Of a stretch of 45,128 nt of DNA, positions 33,050 to 45,000 are shown in pieces. Every line of letters begins with the position of its first letter. Position 1 is the stretch's first letter. The notes below the pieces were generated by a model. It had not been told where the DNA came from. It was given only the letters and a program-made list of their open reading frames with translations, and did no database searches. Both the position numbers and the translations under genes were made by a program. Origin of the DNA: Chthoniobacterales bacterium (lineage in GTDB: Bacteria; Verrucomicrobiota; Verrucomicrobiia; Chthoniobacterales; UBA6821); assembly GCA_026461395.1 (NCBI GenBank), contig JAPJNA010000027.1:1-45128 (forward strand). Reading direction: 5' to 3'.

Positions 33050-36000
33050 ATGAGGATTCTTCACCAGTTCACCGAAGGGCTTCTTCGCTTGTTGCGAAGA
33101 GGGCCTTATGCTGTTGAAAACGTATCGTATCACATAAGCGCCAAGTCTCGCCTGAGATGCCCTCCCCCCCTGGTCAGATTCCTGGCTCTGATGCAGGCGG
33201 TTCTGGTTGTTTTCTCGGGAAGCCCTCCTCTCCTTGCCATCACGATGTCGGGGATCAGGGCCGGTACAGCGACTCCCGGATCCGGCGGACAAGGATCCTA
33301 CTCCAATCTCCAGAACGCCGGTGCCGCCTCGGCGGCCCTAACAGCCGCGATGGCTCAGGGGAACCTGAAGAAGGCCAACGACATTATCACGGCGATGCGT
33401 CAGGTGCAGGCTGAAGCCAGAAACGCAGCAACGGGCAAACTTCCAAACGGATTATCCATTCCTAATGGACTGAAGCCCGGTGGGTTGGAGGTTTACAATC
33501 CCAGCGGACAAGTCACTGCCAGCGGCAATGTGCCGATCACTTGGAGCGGTGTTTCCTCCTTGGCTGAGATAAGAGCCGCTGCCTCCGACTCCGCAGCGGC
33601 GACGGTGAACGTCACCCAGGGGCAGCAGAGTGCCTATCTCTACTGGAATAAGTTCAATGTCGGCCCTCAGACGACCCTCAACTTCCATCTCGCCGAGAAC
33701 CTCAAAGCGAATCCCGGTCAGAATATCGCCTTTAACAAGGTGATGAGCCCCTCATCCGCCTCCCACATTTTCGGCAAGATCAAAGCCGATGGTCAGGTCT
33801 ACATCCTCAACCAGAACGGGATCCTCTTCCACAACGGCTCTGCCGTGAACACCCGATCCCTCGTCGCCTCCACCCTTCCGATCAATGAAAACCTTGCAGG
33901 CTCCGCGACTAAGGCGGGACGGGGTATAGCCAATAACCCCGACTATCAGTTCCTCTTTTCGGCTCTGGAGGTTCCTGCAGGCAAGAATGGCCCTACCGAG
34001 AAATTCACACCGCAGGTATTTAACTCGGGAAAGGTTGGAAATGTTGTTGTTGAAAGGGGTGCCACCATCACCTCCCCGAAGGATGACAATAACTCAGGAG
34101 GTCTTGTAGCTCTCGTCGGTCCGGGGGTGAGTAACGAGGGAACGATCAGCACGGCTAACGGACAGACAATCCTTGCGGCAGGCCTTCAGGTAGGCTTGTT
34201 CCCTCACGCTTCTTCGGATCCAAGTCTTCGCGGTCTGGATGTCTACATTGGAAAGGTTGATGACAAATCGATCAGTACCGAGGACTTGTCAGGCGGCAAG
34301 GGCGCGGGCACAGCGGTTAATTCAGGCGTGATTGATGTGCCCCAAGGAAGTGTCACCATGGCTGGAAAGACCATTCTCCAGAAAGGGGCCATCGATGGGA
34401 CGACGTCCGTGTCATTAAACGGACGCGTGGATCTCCTGGCCAACTATGATTCAGAGATCAACACAGCGTATTTGCCGAATAACTCTCAGGGACCGCCCGT
34501 GTTCTTCACCAAGACGGGTCTTGTTGAGAGTGGGCCGGGAAGTGTCATCCGGATTCTGCCAGAGTGGGGGAGTGCGGAAAAAGTGATCGGAGATACCCTT
34601 GCCCTTAACTCCGCGGTTTCCATTTTGGGACAAAATGTCCGCTTTGGTCAGGGAGCTCTTCTTCTTGCTCCCGGCGCCGTGAAAACCTCCGGTGCCCTCT
34701 CACAGTTTTCATCGTTAGACGGAAGTCGTTCGTTCCTGAGTGACGGGGTGACCGTCGATGCGGGCAACTGGGTCAAGACATCGGCCACCACGGTGCGATT
34801 AGTCCACGATGGAGGGCAAATCTTTCTGGATGAGAATTCCGTCATCGATGTTGCCGGTTCGACGGGTGTGGAGGTCAGCAGTTCAGTGAATTTCATCACA
34901 CTCCAACTTCGTGGCTCCGAACTGGCGAGCAGTCCCCTGCAACGGGAAAGCGTCATCAGGGGCAAAAACATCACGATCGATATCCGCAGGAATGGCACCT
35001 ACGAAGGGCGCTACTGGGCAGGGACCCCGCTGGGAGATGCAACGGGCTACGTTGGTCTGATCGAGAAGACGGTCGGGCCTCTCACCATTGCAGGTGGAAG
35101 CGTTTCCCTGACAGCGGGTGACTCCGTTGTCATGAGAAACGGATCTCAAGTGAATGTCTCCGGAGGATGGATGAGATATATGGGCGGTAGCTTCAGCACC
35201 TCCAAGCTCACGACTTCAAGAGGTGAGATCATCGATATCTCCCAAGCCACACCCGATCTTATTTACAGTGGGATTATCAAGGATTCGCCGAAGTTTTACG
35301 ATCCCGCCTACTACCGTGGAGGTGACGGAGGGACATTGGCCATTCAGTCTGCAGCCATGGCGCTCGATGGCAGAGCGCAGGGAGCCACGGTGGTTGGTTT
35401 CCGGCAGTTGAGTCCGCTCTCCTCCATGGAGAGCACACTTCCGGCTGCTTCTTCATTATCTCTTGCAATATTCTCGGAGAAGTTCCTCAGCGACCTCAAT
35501 GCGGTGGTTCGCCAATCACTCTACCAACCCGTAATCCGTATCGCGGCTGCGCCTGACTACGCCGCGCCACGCCCTGAGTTCCTCTCATCCCTTCCAACCG
35601 AGCGCACTTCCGGGATCACTCTGGATCGGGGGCTTTTTGGAGAGTCTGGATTCGGGGAGTTGTCCGTTGATAATAAAAACGGGAGTTTTTTGCTGGATCG
35701 AGGTGTTTCGATGTACCTAGGTGGTGGAGGCAGGCTCGATGTGAGTGCTGGTACGATCGATATCGGCGGGGGGATTTACGCCCCAGGTGGATTGATGAAA
35801 CTGAAGTCCTCTTCCCTGACGTATGCTGACCTGCTGTTGTTGGATTCCACCACGTTGCTGGACGGGCCTGTTACCGATCTCTGGACGCTGAAACAGACTG
35901 GTGAAACGGTCATGGAAGTGGGCAGGACTCCGGACGGCATGATCCTTCTTCAGGGACAAGCGCCCGTCACTCAAGATCAGTTAACGGCTCGGAATACCGG

Positions 36001-39000
36001 CAGGATTATACTCGGAGAAAGTGCAGTCTTGGACACGTCCGGCCTTCTGACTGACTTTTATTTATCCCGAGGATCCGCTCCCGTGATCATGAACGGGGGA
36101 GGTGTCATGTTAAATGCCTATCGGACAGATCTCCGTCCAGGTAGTGTAATCAATGTCTCGGGCGGGGCCTCCCTACTTCCGGGAAAAACGAGTTATGGGA
36201 AGGCTGGATCCATCTCGATCAGCGGAGGGTATGATCCCGACAAAGACTCGGTTTTCTCCACCGGAGAGCTTCGCTTCAACGGTGCATTGAAGGGGTTCTC
36301 CGGTATAGGTCAGTCAGGAGGAAGCCTCTCCCTTGCGGGTAGGGCCTTTCAGATCGGCGGGATCGCTCCAACCGGCGTCATCGGCCTGAGTCCTTCCTTC
36401 TTCAACCAAGGAGGCTTCTCCTCCTTCACGATTCAGGGGCAGGGCCTTCCCACTGCATCTCCCGATAACTGGATTCCTGCCGTGGCCGTGGCTCCAGGCA
36501 CAATCCTCTCTCCCAAGCCGATCTCTCTGATTCTTTCCTCCTCGGGCGGGAGGCGAACGCTGGTGCCTTTTTCCATGCCGGCAAGCCTGGCTCCTAATGT
36601 CTCGCTGACTTTTCGAGGCGCTCCCGTCCGTGAAGTCAAGACCCAACGAGCTATGGATAATGGCAATGACATGGTTGTTCGTTCCGACATCATGATTGGC
36701 AAGGATGCGATGCTAGAGGCAAAACCAATGCTGGTTTCCTCATCCCTTGAGCATGAGGCCGGATCGATCGTGCTGGATGCTCAAACCGTATCCCTTGAAG
36801 GAACGCTCTCGGCACCGGGTGGATCAATCGTTATTTCTGCGTCAAAAAACACCGATAGGTATGCACGCACTAGTTTGGATAACTACGCGGATGCCCAGTT
36901 TACACTGATTTTAGGAGACCGCTCCTCGATTTCGGCTTCCGGGATTCCCCTCCTGACGCCGGACCCCTTGGGTATCCGTGGAACAGTGGGTGTGGTTCTT
37001 CCCGGCGGAGAGGTAGAATTAAGCGGAAATATCCTGGCACTCCCCGGTTCCTCGATCTCTGCATCGGGAGCGAGCGCCGATTTACGTTATTTCCCCAACC
37101 AGCTCGGAGCCAGCAAGGGAGGCGTTCGCACGATCCGTGTCGACTCAGCGGGGGGAAGTATCTCGTTGCATGGAGGCCAGATGCTTTATTCCGCCGCAAT
37201 GCTAAACGCCAAGTCAGGGGGGAGTTCGGCGAATGGTGGAAAACTCCAGATTGATTCTTCCTTTTACTTCAGAGACCGTATTGATGAGGGAAGCGGGGGA
37301 ACGGCGGGATTCGACCGCTATAGCGTGAGAATCCAGGGATCAGAAGCGGATCTCTTCTCGAGTATTGATCAACTTGGTGTTTCAAAGGTGGCGAGTAATC
37401 CACGGAAAAAAGTCACTGATGGCGGCGCTTATCTTTCGCTTGCCGCGATTCAGTTGGGTGGTTTTGACCGGGTTGCCCTCGACGGGAATGTGGCGTTCGA
37501 GGGACTCGGGGTGGTGGATGCCACCCTCCGGATTCCCGGAATCCTGAAAGTAGCATCTGGAGGTCTCCTGAGGTCGGACGGGGGAATTACCCTGGAAGCC
37601 GATTCGGTCTCCCTGGGACAGCCTCTGAGTGTTCCTCTGATTGGTATTGACCGCGCAAACACGACCATCATTTCTACAAGCTATGGATTGACAGCAGATC
37701 AATATATCGCACTGACTGCTGGCCCAGGCTCTGTGACGGTTAAGGCGGATCAAATCGATATCGGCAATCTCTCACTCCAGAACGCCTCCAAACTGCGTCT
37801 TCTCGCACAGAATGGTTCTGTCCGTGGGGATGGTACGCTGGATCTTGCCGGCGATCTCCTGATCGAGGCGGGAGCGGTTTATCCCGCTTCCGGGACCACA
37901 TTCCAGATATTCGCCTATGACTCGGGAGTGGGAGGATCGCCGGGATCAATCAAGATCAGTCAGACGGGAGGGGTCAGCGTTTCGCCTCTTTCAGCAGCAG
38001 GATCCCTCGCGCTCTATGCGTCAAGCATCGATCAGGGAGGGACTCTCCTTGCCCCTTTTGGTAAGATTACGCTCGGTTGGGATGGCGCTGGAGCGATGCC
38101 GAAGGATCCTCTCAGCGGTGCTGGCTTCTCTTTACGTGCTCAAGCGGTTCCCGAAACGGACTCCATCCGCCTGCGGGCCGTTTCTGTCACTTCCGTTGCG
38201 GGCAGGGATCCCGTCTCGGGCCGCGAATGGATCATCCCCTACGGTACCTCTGCGGATGGTGGAAGTTGGATCGCTCCGGGAGGAATCGATATCACCTCCT
38301 CCGGTCTTCCGGGCAAGTCTGTGTCGCTGGCCTCCCGCGGATCGATAGTCATGGATTCAGGTTCGATGATTGATCTCCGGGGAGGTGGTCAGGCTACCGC
38401 CTACCAGTGGATTCCCGGGATTGGAGGAAAGAACAATCTTCTTTCCGAGGCATCGCCATCCTACGTGTCCGGGAGTTCCTATCTGCCGGGAGAGATCGTT
38501 CGCTACGAGGGCAGGCTCTGGTCCGCCAATGTCAGGATCGATCCGAAAAAAAATGCACCCTCTCCCTCAGAGGGCATCTATTGGACAAGGATTCCGGAAC
38601 GCTATGCGATCATTCCGGGATATTCAGGATCGCCTGATCCCACGGGCTACGGAGGATTGCCAGAGACAGGTCAAATGATCCGTCTCTCCTCCGGAATCCC
38701 GGGACTCTCAGCCGGTGATTACACACTCCTTCCAGCCAGTTATGCGTCCCAGCCCGGCGCTTATCTCCTCTCGGTACCGGAGTCACTGCCTTCATCACCC
38801 ACTCCCATGTCGATGCCTGATGGAACTTTCCTGAATTACGGGGTTAGGTTTGATGCCTATGGTTCCTCCTCAAGCATTGCCCAACTTGGCAACTACTTCA
38901 CAGTCACTCCTCCGGCGGCACTGTCAAAAAGGGTCGAATTCAAAAATCTTTCTGCCGGTGAATTTTTCAATAATCAAGGAGCCAGTGATCCGGCACATGC

Positions 39001-42000
39001 CGCCGATCTGACCTTGGTAGCTGCCAGGTCAATGGATCTCCGTTCCAACATCAGGTCATCGGGTAGAACCGAAGGCCTCGATGCCCGGATCGGCATCTCC
39101 TCACCTCTAGATTTCAGGATCGTTGCGAGTAGCTCGGGGCGTACTCCGGGATCCGGAGAAATCCTGCTAGATGCGGGCGTCCTCAATTCCTGGAATGCCG
39201 GGGGTCTCTTAATCGGTGGAGTCCGATCTAATCCTGATAACGAAGGACCCGTGAAACTTTCCGTCACTTCTGCATCAGTTATTATGGAGGATGCGGATCT
39301 GATGGTGCAGGATTTGATCTTTGCGGCTACCGGTAAGGTTGAATTGGAATCCGGTGCCTCGATTGTCAGCACGGCAACGACCAGCCCCCTGAATGACCAA
39401 AGTCTTTTCCTCTCTGGGAATGGAGCATTGCTCAGGGTTAGCGGAGATCCCGAAATCAGCATTTCCAGAGGAAGAGTTGGAAGTATTGCCGACCCGGCCA
39501 GTCTACTTATCGGGAATAATAGCTCACTGCGTGGTGGTTCGATCCTTCTGGATTCGAGTTCACTCATGAATCTGGCCGACACGGCAACCTTCACCGCAGG
39601 ATCCGTGAGCATGGCGGCTGGTTCGGTGGCGATAGTCGGAAGGGCCTCGGATCCCATTCCCAGGGATCAGTCCGATGACGTCAGCTTGATCATCGGCGGA
39701 CGACTACTTGATTCCTTGGAGAAGGCTACAGCGCTGGCAATTACGAGTTACTCGACCCTCTCTCTCTATGGATCCGATTCCATCGCAGGAGACTCGCTCC
39801 GCACGCTGAAACTCAATGCCTCCGCCATCCGGGGCTTCCTCCCCGAGGATGGAATCTTCGGCTTCAGGGCGGAGACGATCCTTCTTGGGAATAGTGCGGG
39901 AGAGGCCGCTTCTAAGACTGCCATGGATTTACCTTCCGGAAGCCTAAGTGGCTGGTCAGGTTTTAAGGTGCTTGAATTTGAAGCATCCCAGTTCGTTCTT
40001 GGAAAAAACAATCTCCGACTCGACAACTTCACTCAGGTGAATATCACGGCCGCAAAAGGGATCCAGCTCTCCGCCTCGGGTGGTTTGGATGCTGGAACGG
40101 CTAGCAATCTGTATCACCCCTCGGAGGGTGAAAATGCCGACATCATTACCCTTGTCTCGGGAGTCACTCCGTCTGATCTTGTCGTGAAGGATCGTGATGG
40201 GGCCACGCTCTCGGGAGATGTTCTGCTGGATCTGCCTGCCGGTAGCAGTGTCCTGATCCCACAACTAACGCAACTGAGCATCTCGACACCTTTTGTCTCC
40301 GGTGCCTCTGGAGTATCCTCCGGGATACGTGCGTCCGGTGGGCTTGTGTTTGACGGATCGGGTTACTCCGCTACACCGAGTGACTCCGGCCTTGGAGTAG
40401 CCTTGGCATTACAGGGCTCTTCCGTGGAAATTCTCAACACGCGCTTCGACCTGACTGCTGGCTCACTCTCTGCAACGGCAAGATCCGGCGATATCCTGGT
40501 AGGCTCGGGAGCTTTCATCTCGGTACGTGGCGGTGACATCAAGGTTCAGGACACGCGTGTCACCACGGATGCAGGGAAGGTTTCCCTCGCTTCGTCCCTT
40601 GGAAAAATTGAGATCGCCGCTGGATCAGCTATTGATCTGAGTGCGCCCTCCGGCAAATCACTCGGAACCTTTTCGTTAAGTGCTCCGGGCTTGGGCGATT
40701 CGGACAACGAAATTCTCCCCGGCGGAGTGGCCATCATGCCGGGAGCGAAGTTCATAACTGGGGGAACAGGAGGTGCTTCGCTAAATCTGGATCTTGGATC
40801 CTTGGAATCGTTTTCCAGTCTGCGATTCGGCCTGAACCGGGAAGGGAATCCGGCAAGCTTTTCCGAGGCTGGCTTCACGGGGCGGGTGACAGTCAGGGTG
40901 TGCGGTGGGGATGTCGTGCTGGATGACCTCGTTCAGGCACGTCAGTTCAGTCTCTCCGCAGATCGTGGATCCATCACCGTGGCACCCTACGCAGGAGTGA
41001 ATGCCTCTGGCCAAACCGGAGGGACGATCAGCATCGTGGCCTCCGGGAGTCTCTCCCTAGAGCCCGGCGCCTTTCTTAGCGTTCAAGGTGAAAAGTATGA
41101 CACTTCAGGGAAAGGCGGAAGTATCCTCCTCTCCGCCGGAGCAGCTGTTGACGGGCAGATCGATCAATCAGCGATGCTGGGTCTCACTCTCGGTTCGGAG
41201 ATCGATCTGGGGGTAGATCAGATTAGCAATGGGGTTGATCAATTCGGTGGCACACTCCATCTCAGAGCCCCGGTCATCGAATCCGTTGATGGCCTGGGGA
41301 TCCAGATCTCGATGCTGGACTCCGCTATCGTGGGGGCATCAAGCGTTGCAGTGGAGGGATACCGTCTCTATGAGTTGGGCGGCACAGTGGCCGACCTGAA
41401 TAGTGCTAAACCGCTCAAGGTCGACGGAGGGGACTACGATGGGGATCAGACAGTTCTTGAGTTAGCCAAGCAGGATGCCCTTCGGTTCGGTAGTCAAATG
41501 GATGCCATTCTGGAGCGTCTCATTCCCGAGGAGACGCCGAACACGGAATTATGGAAGCCATTCACGGGAATCCCTATCCTCAACCTCACGGCTGGGATTG
41601 AAATCATCAACCGTGAGGGCTCCATCAAGCTCTCCTCCGACTGGGATCTTGCCGATGGCGTGGCATTGGGTGTGCCGCAATACCGTTACGGAAGCCGCAA
41701 GGCCCCTGGATTCCTGACTCTACGGGCCGCCAGCGATCTCGTCCTTGAGGCGACCTTATCAGATGGATTCACTGCAAATCCTGTTCCGAAAGAGAGTGGG
41801 GCGCGCTCGGGGTCGGATAATATGGCGATCCTGCTCGATCGGAATCCTGATTTGCCATTGAATTTCCAGTCTTGGAGCTATGATCTCACGGCAGGGGCTG
41901 ATCTCGCTTCCGCCTCTACCGTCATGACCAGTCCTCAGCAGGGTAGGGGTGACGTCAAACTCGGCAAGGTGACTTCAAAGTCGAACATTCTCCCCGTTGG

Positions 42001-45000
42001 AAATTCAACGACTGGCCTCGGGTCGTTCGGGGCGGATAATCTGACCACGTCGGCATTATCGGCAGAGGAGGGAAATTATCAGGTCATTCGGACCGGCAGC
42101 GGGAACATCACGGTGAATGCTGCGGGTGACGTGCGGTTCCTGAATCAATTTGCCTCCATCTACACAGCCGGCACAAAACTGGATGACCAGAGTCTTGGCG
42201 GCCGCTTCGACCTGCCTAATGTGAAATCCCTCACCGCAGGAACAATACCGGAAGATGCCTTGGGAAAGCCCCAGGAATCCCTGCAATATATGGCCCAGTT
42301 CTCCGCTTCAGGCGGCAATGTCTCGCTGCAGGCAGGGAGGAATATCGCGCAACTCCAGAAACGACTTTTCTACACGGACTCCGGCAAGAAGGTTTCGCCT
42401 CTACAACCCTACGAATATGATGAAGAATTGACAGCTGACAGTTCATGGCAATTGCCGACCAGTTGGCTGATGCGACGTGGTGGCTCATCGAAAGGACAAT
42501 GGAATAGCCGAGAGGGATTCTTCCTCAAGGCCGATGGATCGTATTCAGAGGACATCCAATCCGAAATCATGAGTACGGCTTGGTGGGTGAATTTCGCCAA
42601 CTACTTGGGAGGAATTGCCACGCTCGGAGGAGGTAATGTGTCGGTCGAGGCCGGTGGGACTGTTGCAAATGTCGCTATTTCCCTGCCTACCCAGATGCGT
42701 GCGACGTCTCGCAAGATGATAGGTAGAGATGGGAACGAGATGCTTGTTGAGGCTCTATCCTCGGAAAGCGTTGTCTATCAGACGGGTGGAGGAAACCTGA
42801 TTCTCCGAACTGGCAAGAACCTCGATGCGGGAAGCATCTATTTGGAACGCGGAGATGCCTCGATCCGAGTGAATGGGGACGTGGTAAGCAACGAAACCCG
42901 CAATGTCTGGTCTGAGCTGCTTTACTTCCTGAGTAACCCAACGGCAAGCCGAACCCCTTATGCAAGTTCCCCATCACGATATTGGGCGCCGACTGCGTTC
43001 TTTCAGGGAGTCGGGGCAATAGATCTTCAAGCAGGTGGCAGGATCGACTCGCTGGGGATGCCGGGGAGTGTCTTCTCACTGCCGCAGGGATACTCCAATG
43101 ATATGGAGTACAGGAATTATTTCACAACGTTTGATGCTGCGATTTCCCAGGTTGCCAGTCCCTCGTTCCGTGTGACTGCATTGGGGGGCGATATCACGCT
43201 GACCACTAAGATTGACGGCCTTCCGACCTACCAGGCCATGGCGCGTGCCGCCTCGCTTGGGAAAAAGGAGTCTTCCCCCTACGCTGGTGCCTATCAACCC
43301 TGGATCCGAGTCGTGGAGTCATCGCCCGGAACCCCGGAACTGGGGGGGTTGATGGGATTGACCTCCCCAAAACTGGAAATCATTGCTCCTGCGGGCGATG
43401 TGAATTTTGCGGGTGATCTGACGCTCTATCCGGCTGCCTATGGAAATTTGATCGTAGCGGCTGGTGGAAATGTCGTCGGCCTCAGTCGTCAGGGCGATCC
43501 TAATGGATCGACTGCGACCGATTGGACCTTTGCTACGATTAACCTCTCTGATGCCGATGCATCGAAGTTGCCGACTCAACTGGCTCCCGTAGGTCAAGCC
43601 GCAGAGGGAGGAGCCTATACCTCGACAAGGGCAGAGTATCTTCTCTCTGCACTCCTGGGGCTTGTGGAAAGCGGGAGTTATTCCGGTCAAAATTCCTCCC
43701 AGAGCCTCCAGTTGGCAAGGCATGCCAAAGATCTCCATCGTGGGGATAGTAGCCCATTAGTGATTTCTTCGGGTCAGGATGTATCGGGAATTCAGCTTTT
43801 CAGCCCTAAACTTACCCGGGTCACGAGTCACGGGGACATCCGCGACGTCTCCTTCTATCTGCAACACAACTCCGCAGACGATATCAGCGTGGTTCGGGCG
43901 TCTGGAAATATCATTCCTTATGATGTCACCACCGAATCTCAACAAAAGGCCAGGGCTACGATCAATGACGAAAAGCCGAAGGCCAGGATCGTGCAAAGCG
44001 GTGATATCCAGATCGCTGGTCCTGGTGCGCTTATGCTCTTGGCTGGTGGGAATATCGATCTGGGTACAGCACCGGATCGTGCTTGGTCCACCGATCCCTA
44101 TGATTCCACCATCTGGAATGGCATCACGAGCATAGGAAATGCCCGCAATCCGTCTCTGCCTTTTGAGGGTGCTGATATTACTGTTACTGCTGGTGCCACT
44201 CTTGCTGCGGAATCGGCATCTGGAGGAACCAGTGGCTTCCTTGAATTTGCCAGGACTTTGCTAAATGGCCCTAGAGGGCAAGAGTACCTTGTCGACCTTG
44301 CCAAATCATTCAGGTATTCGGGATCGAGAATTAGCGATTTCTTCACTTACTCCAAAGACGGAGTGGAAGAAATCAGGATCACCAAGGATGATGTGCTGAC
44401 GAGTACGGGCCTTTTCAATGAGGAGGAGCGTTTAGAATTGAATCTGAATCTGCTTTTCCTAGCGATTAAGAATTCGGCAAAAGACTATTATGATGAAACA
44501 TCTCCTAACTACAAAACCTACCGAGAGGGAAAAGATGCCATTACGAAATTCTTTGCGTCAACAGGGCCGGGTGATGTGCTCACAAGAACACGAGATATTC
44601 GCACAAAGAACGGTGGCAATATCAGTATTCTGGCCCCGGGCGGAGGTGTGACTCTCGATAGCGTCGATCCCTATTCTAAAGACCCTCCCTTCGGAATCAT
44701 CACCGCGTACGGGGGAGGGATTAATATCCTTGCCAAGGAAAGCGTAGGAATAGGCATCGGCCGAATCTTCACACTTCGTGGTGGCGACATTACGATCTGG
44801 TCAGATGTCTCGATTGCGGCCGGAGCCTCAGCCAAGACGGTGGCATCTGCTCCTCCCACTCGTGTCTTGATCGATCCCCAGAGTGCTAGTGTATTGAGTG
44901 ATCTCGCCAGTTTGTCCACCGGTGGCGGTATTGGAACTCTTCAAGTCATCAAGGGGGTGCCGATTGCGGACGTAACCCTTGTCGCGCCCCTCGTCGACGC

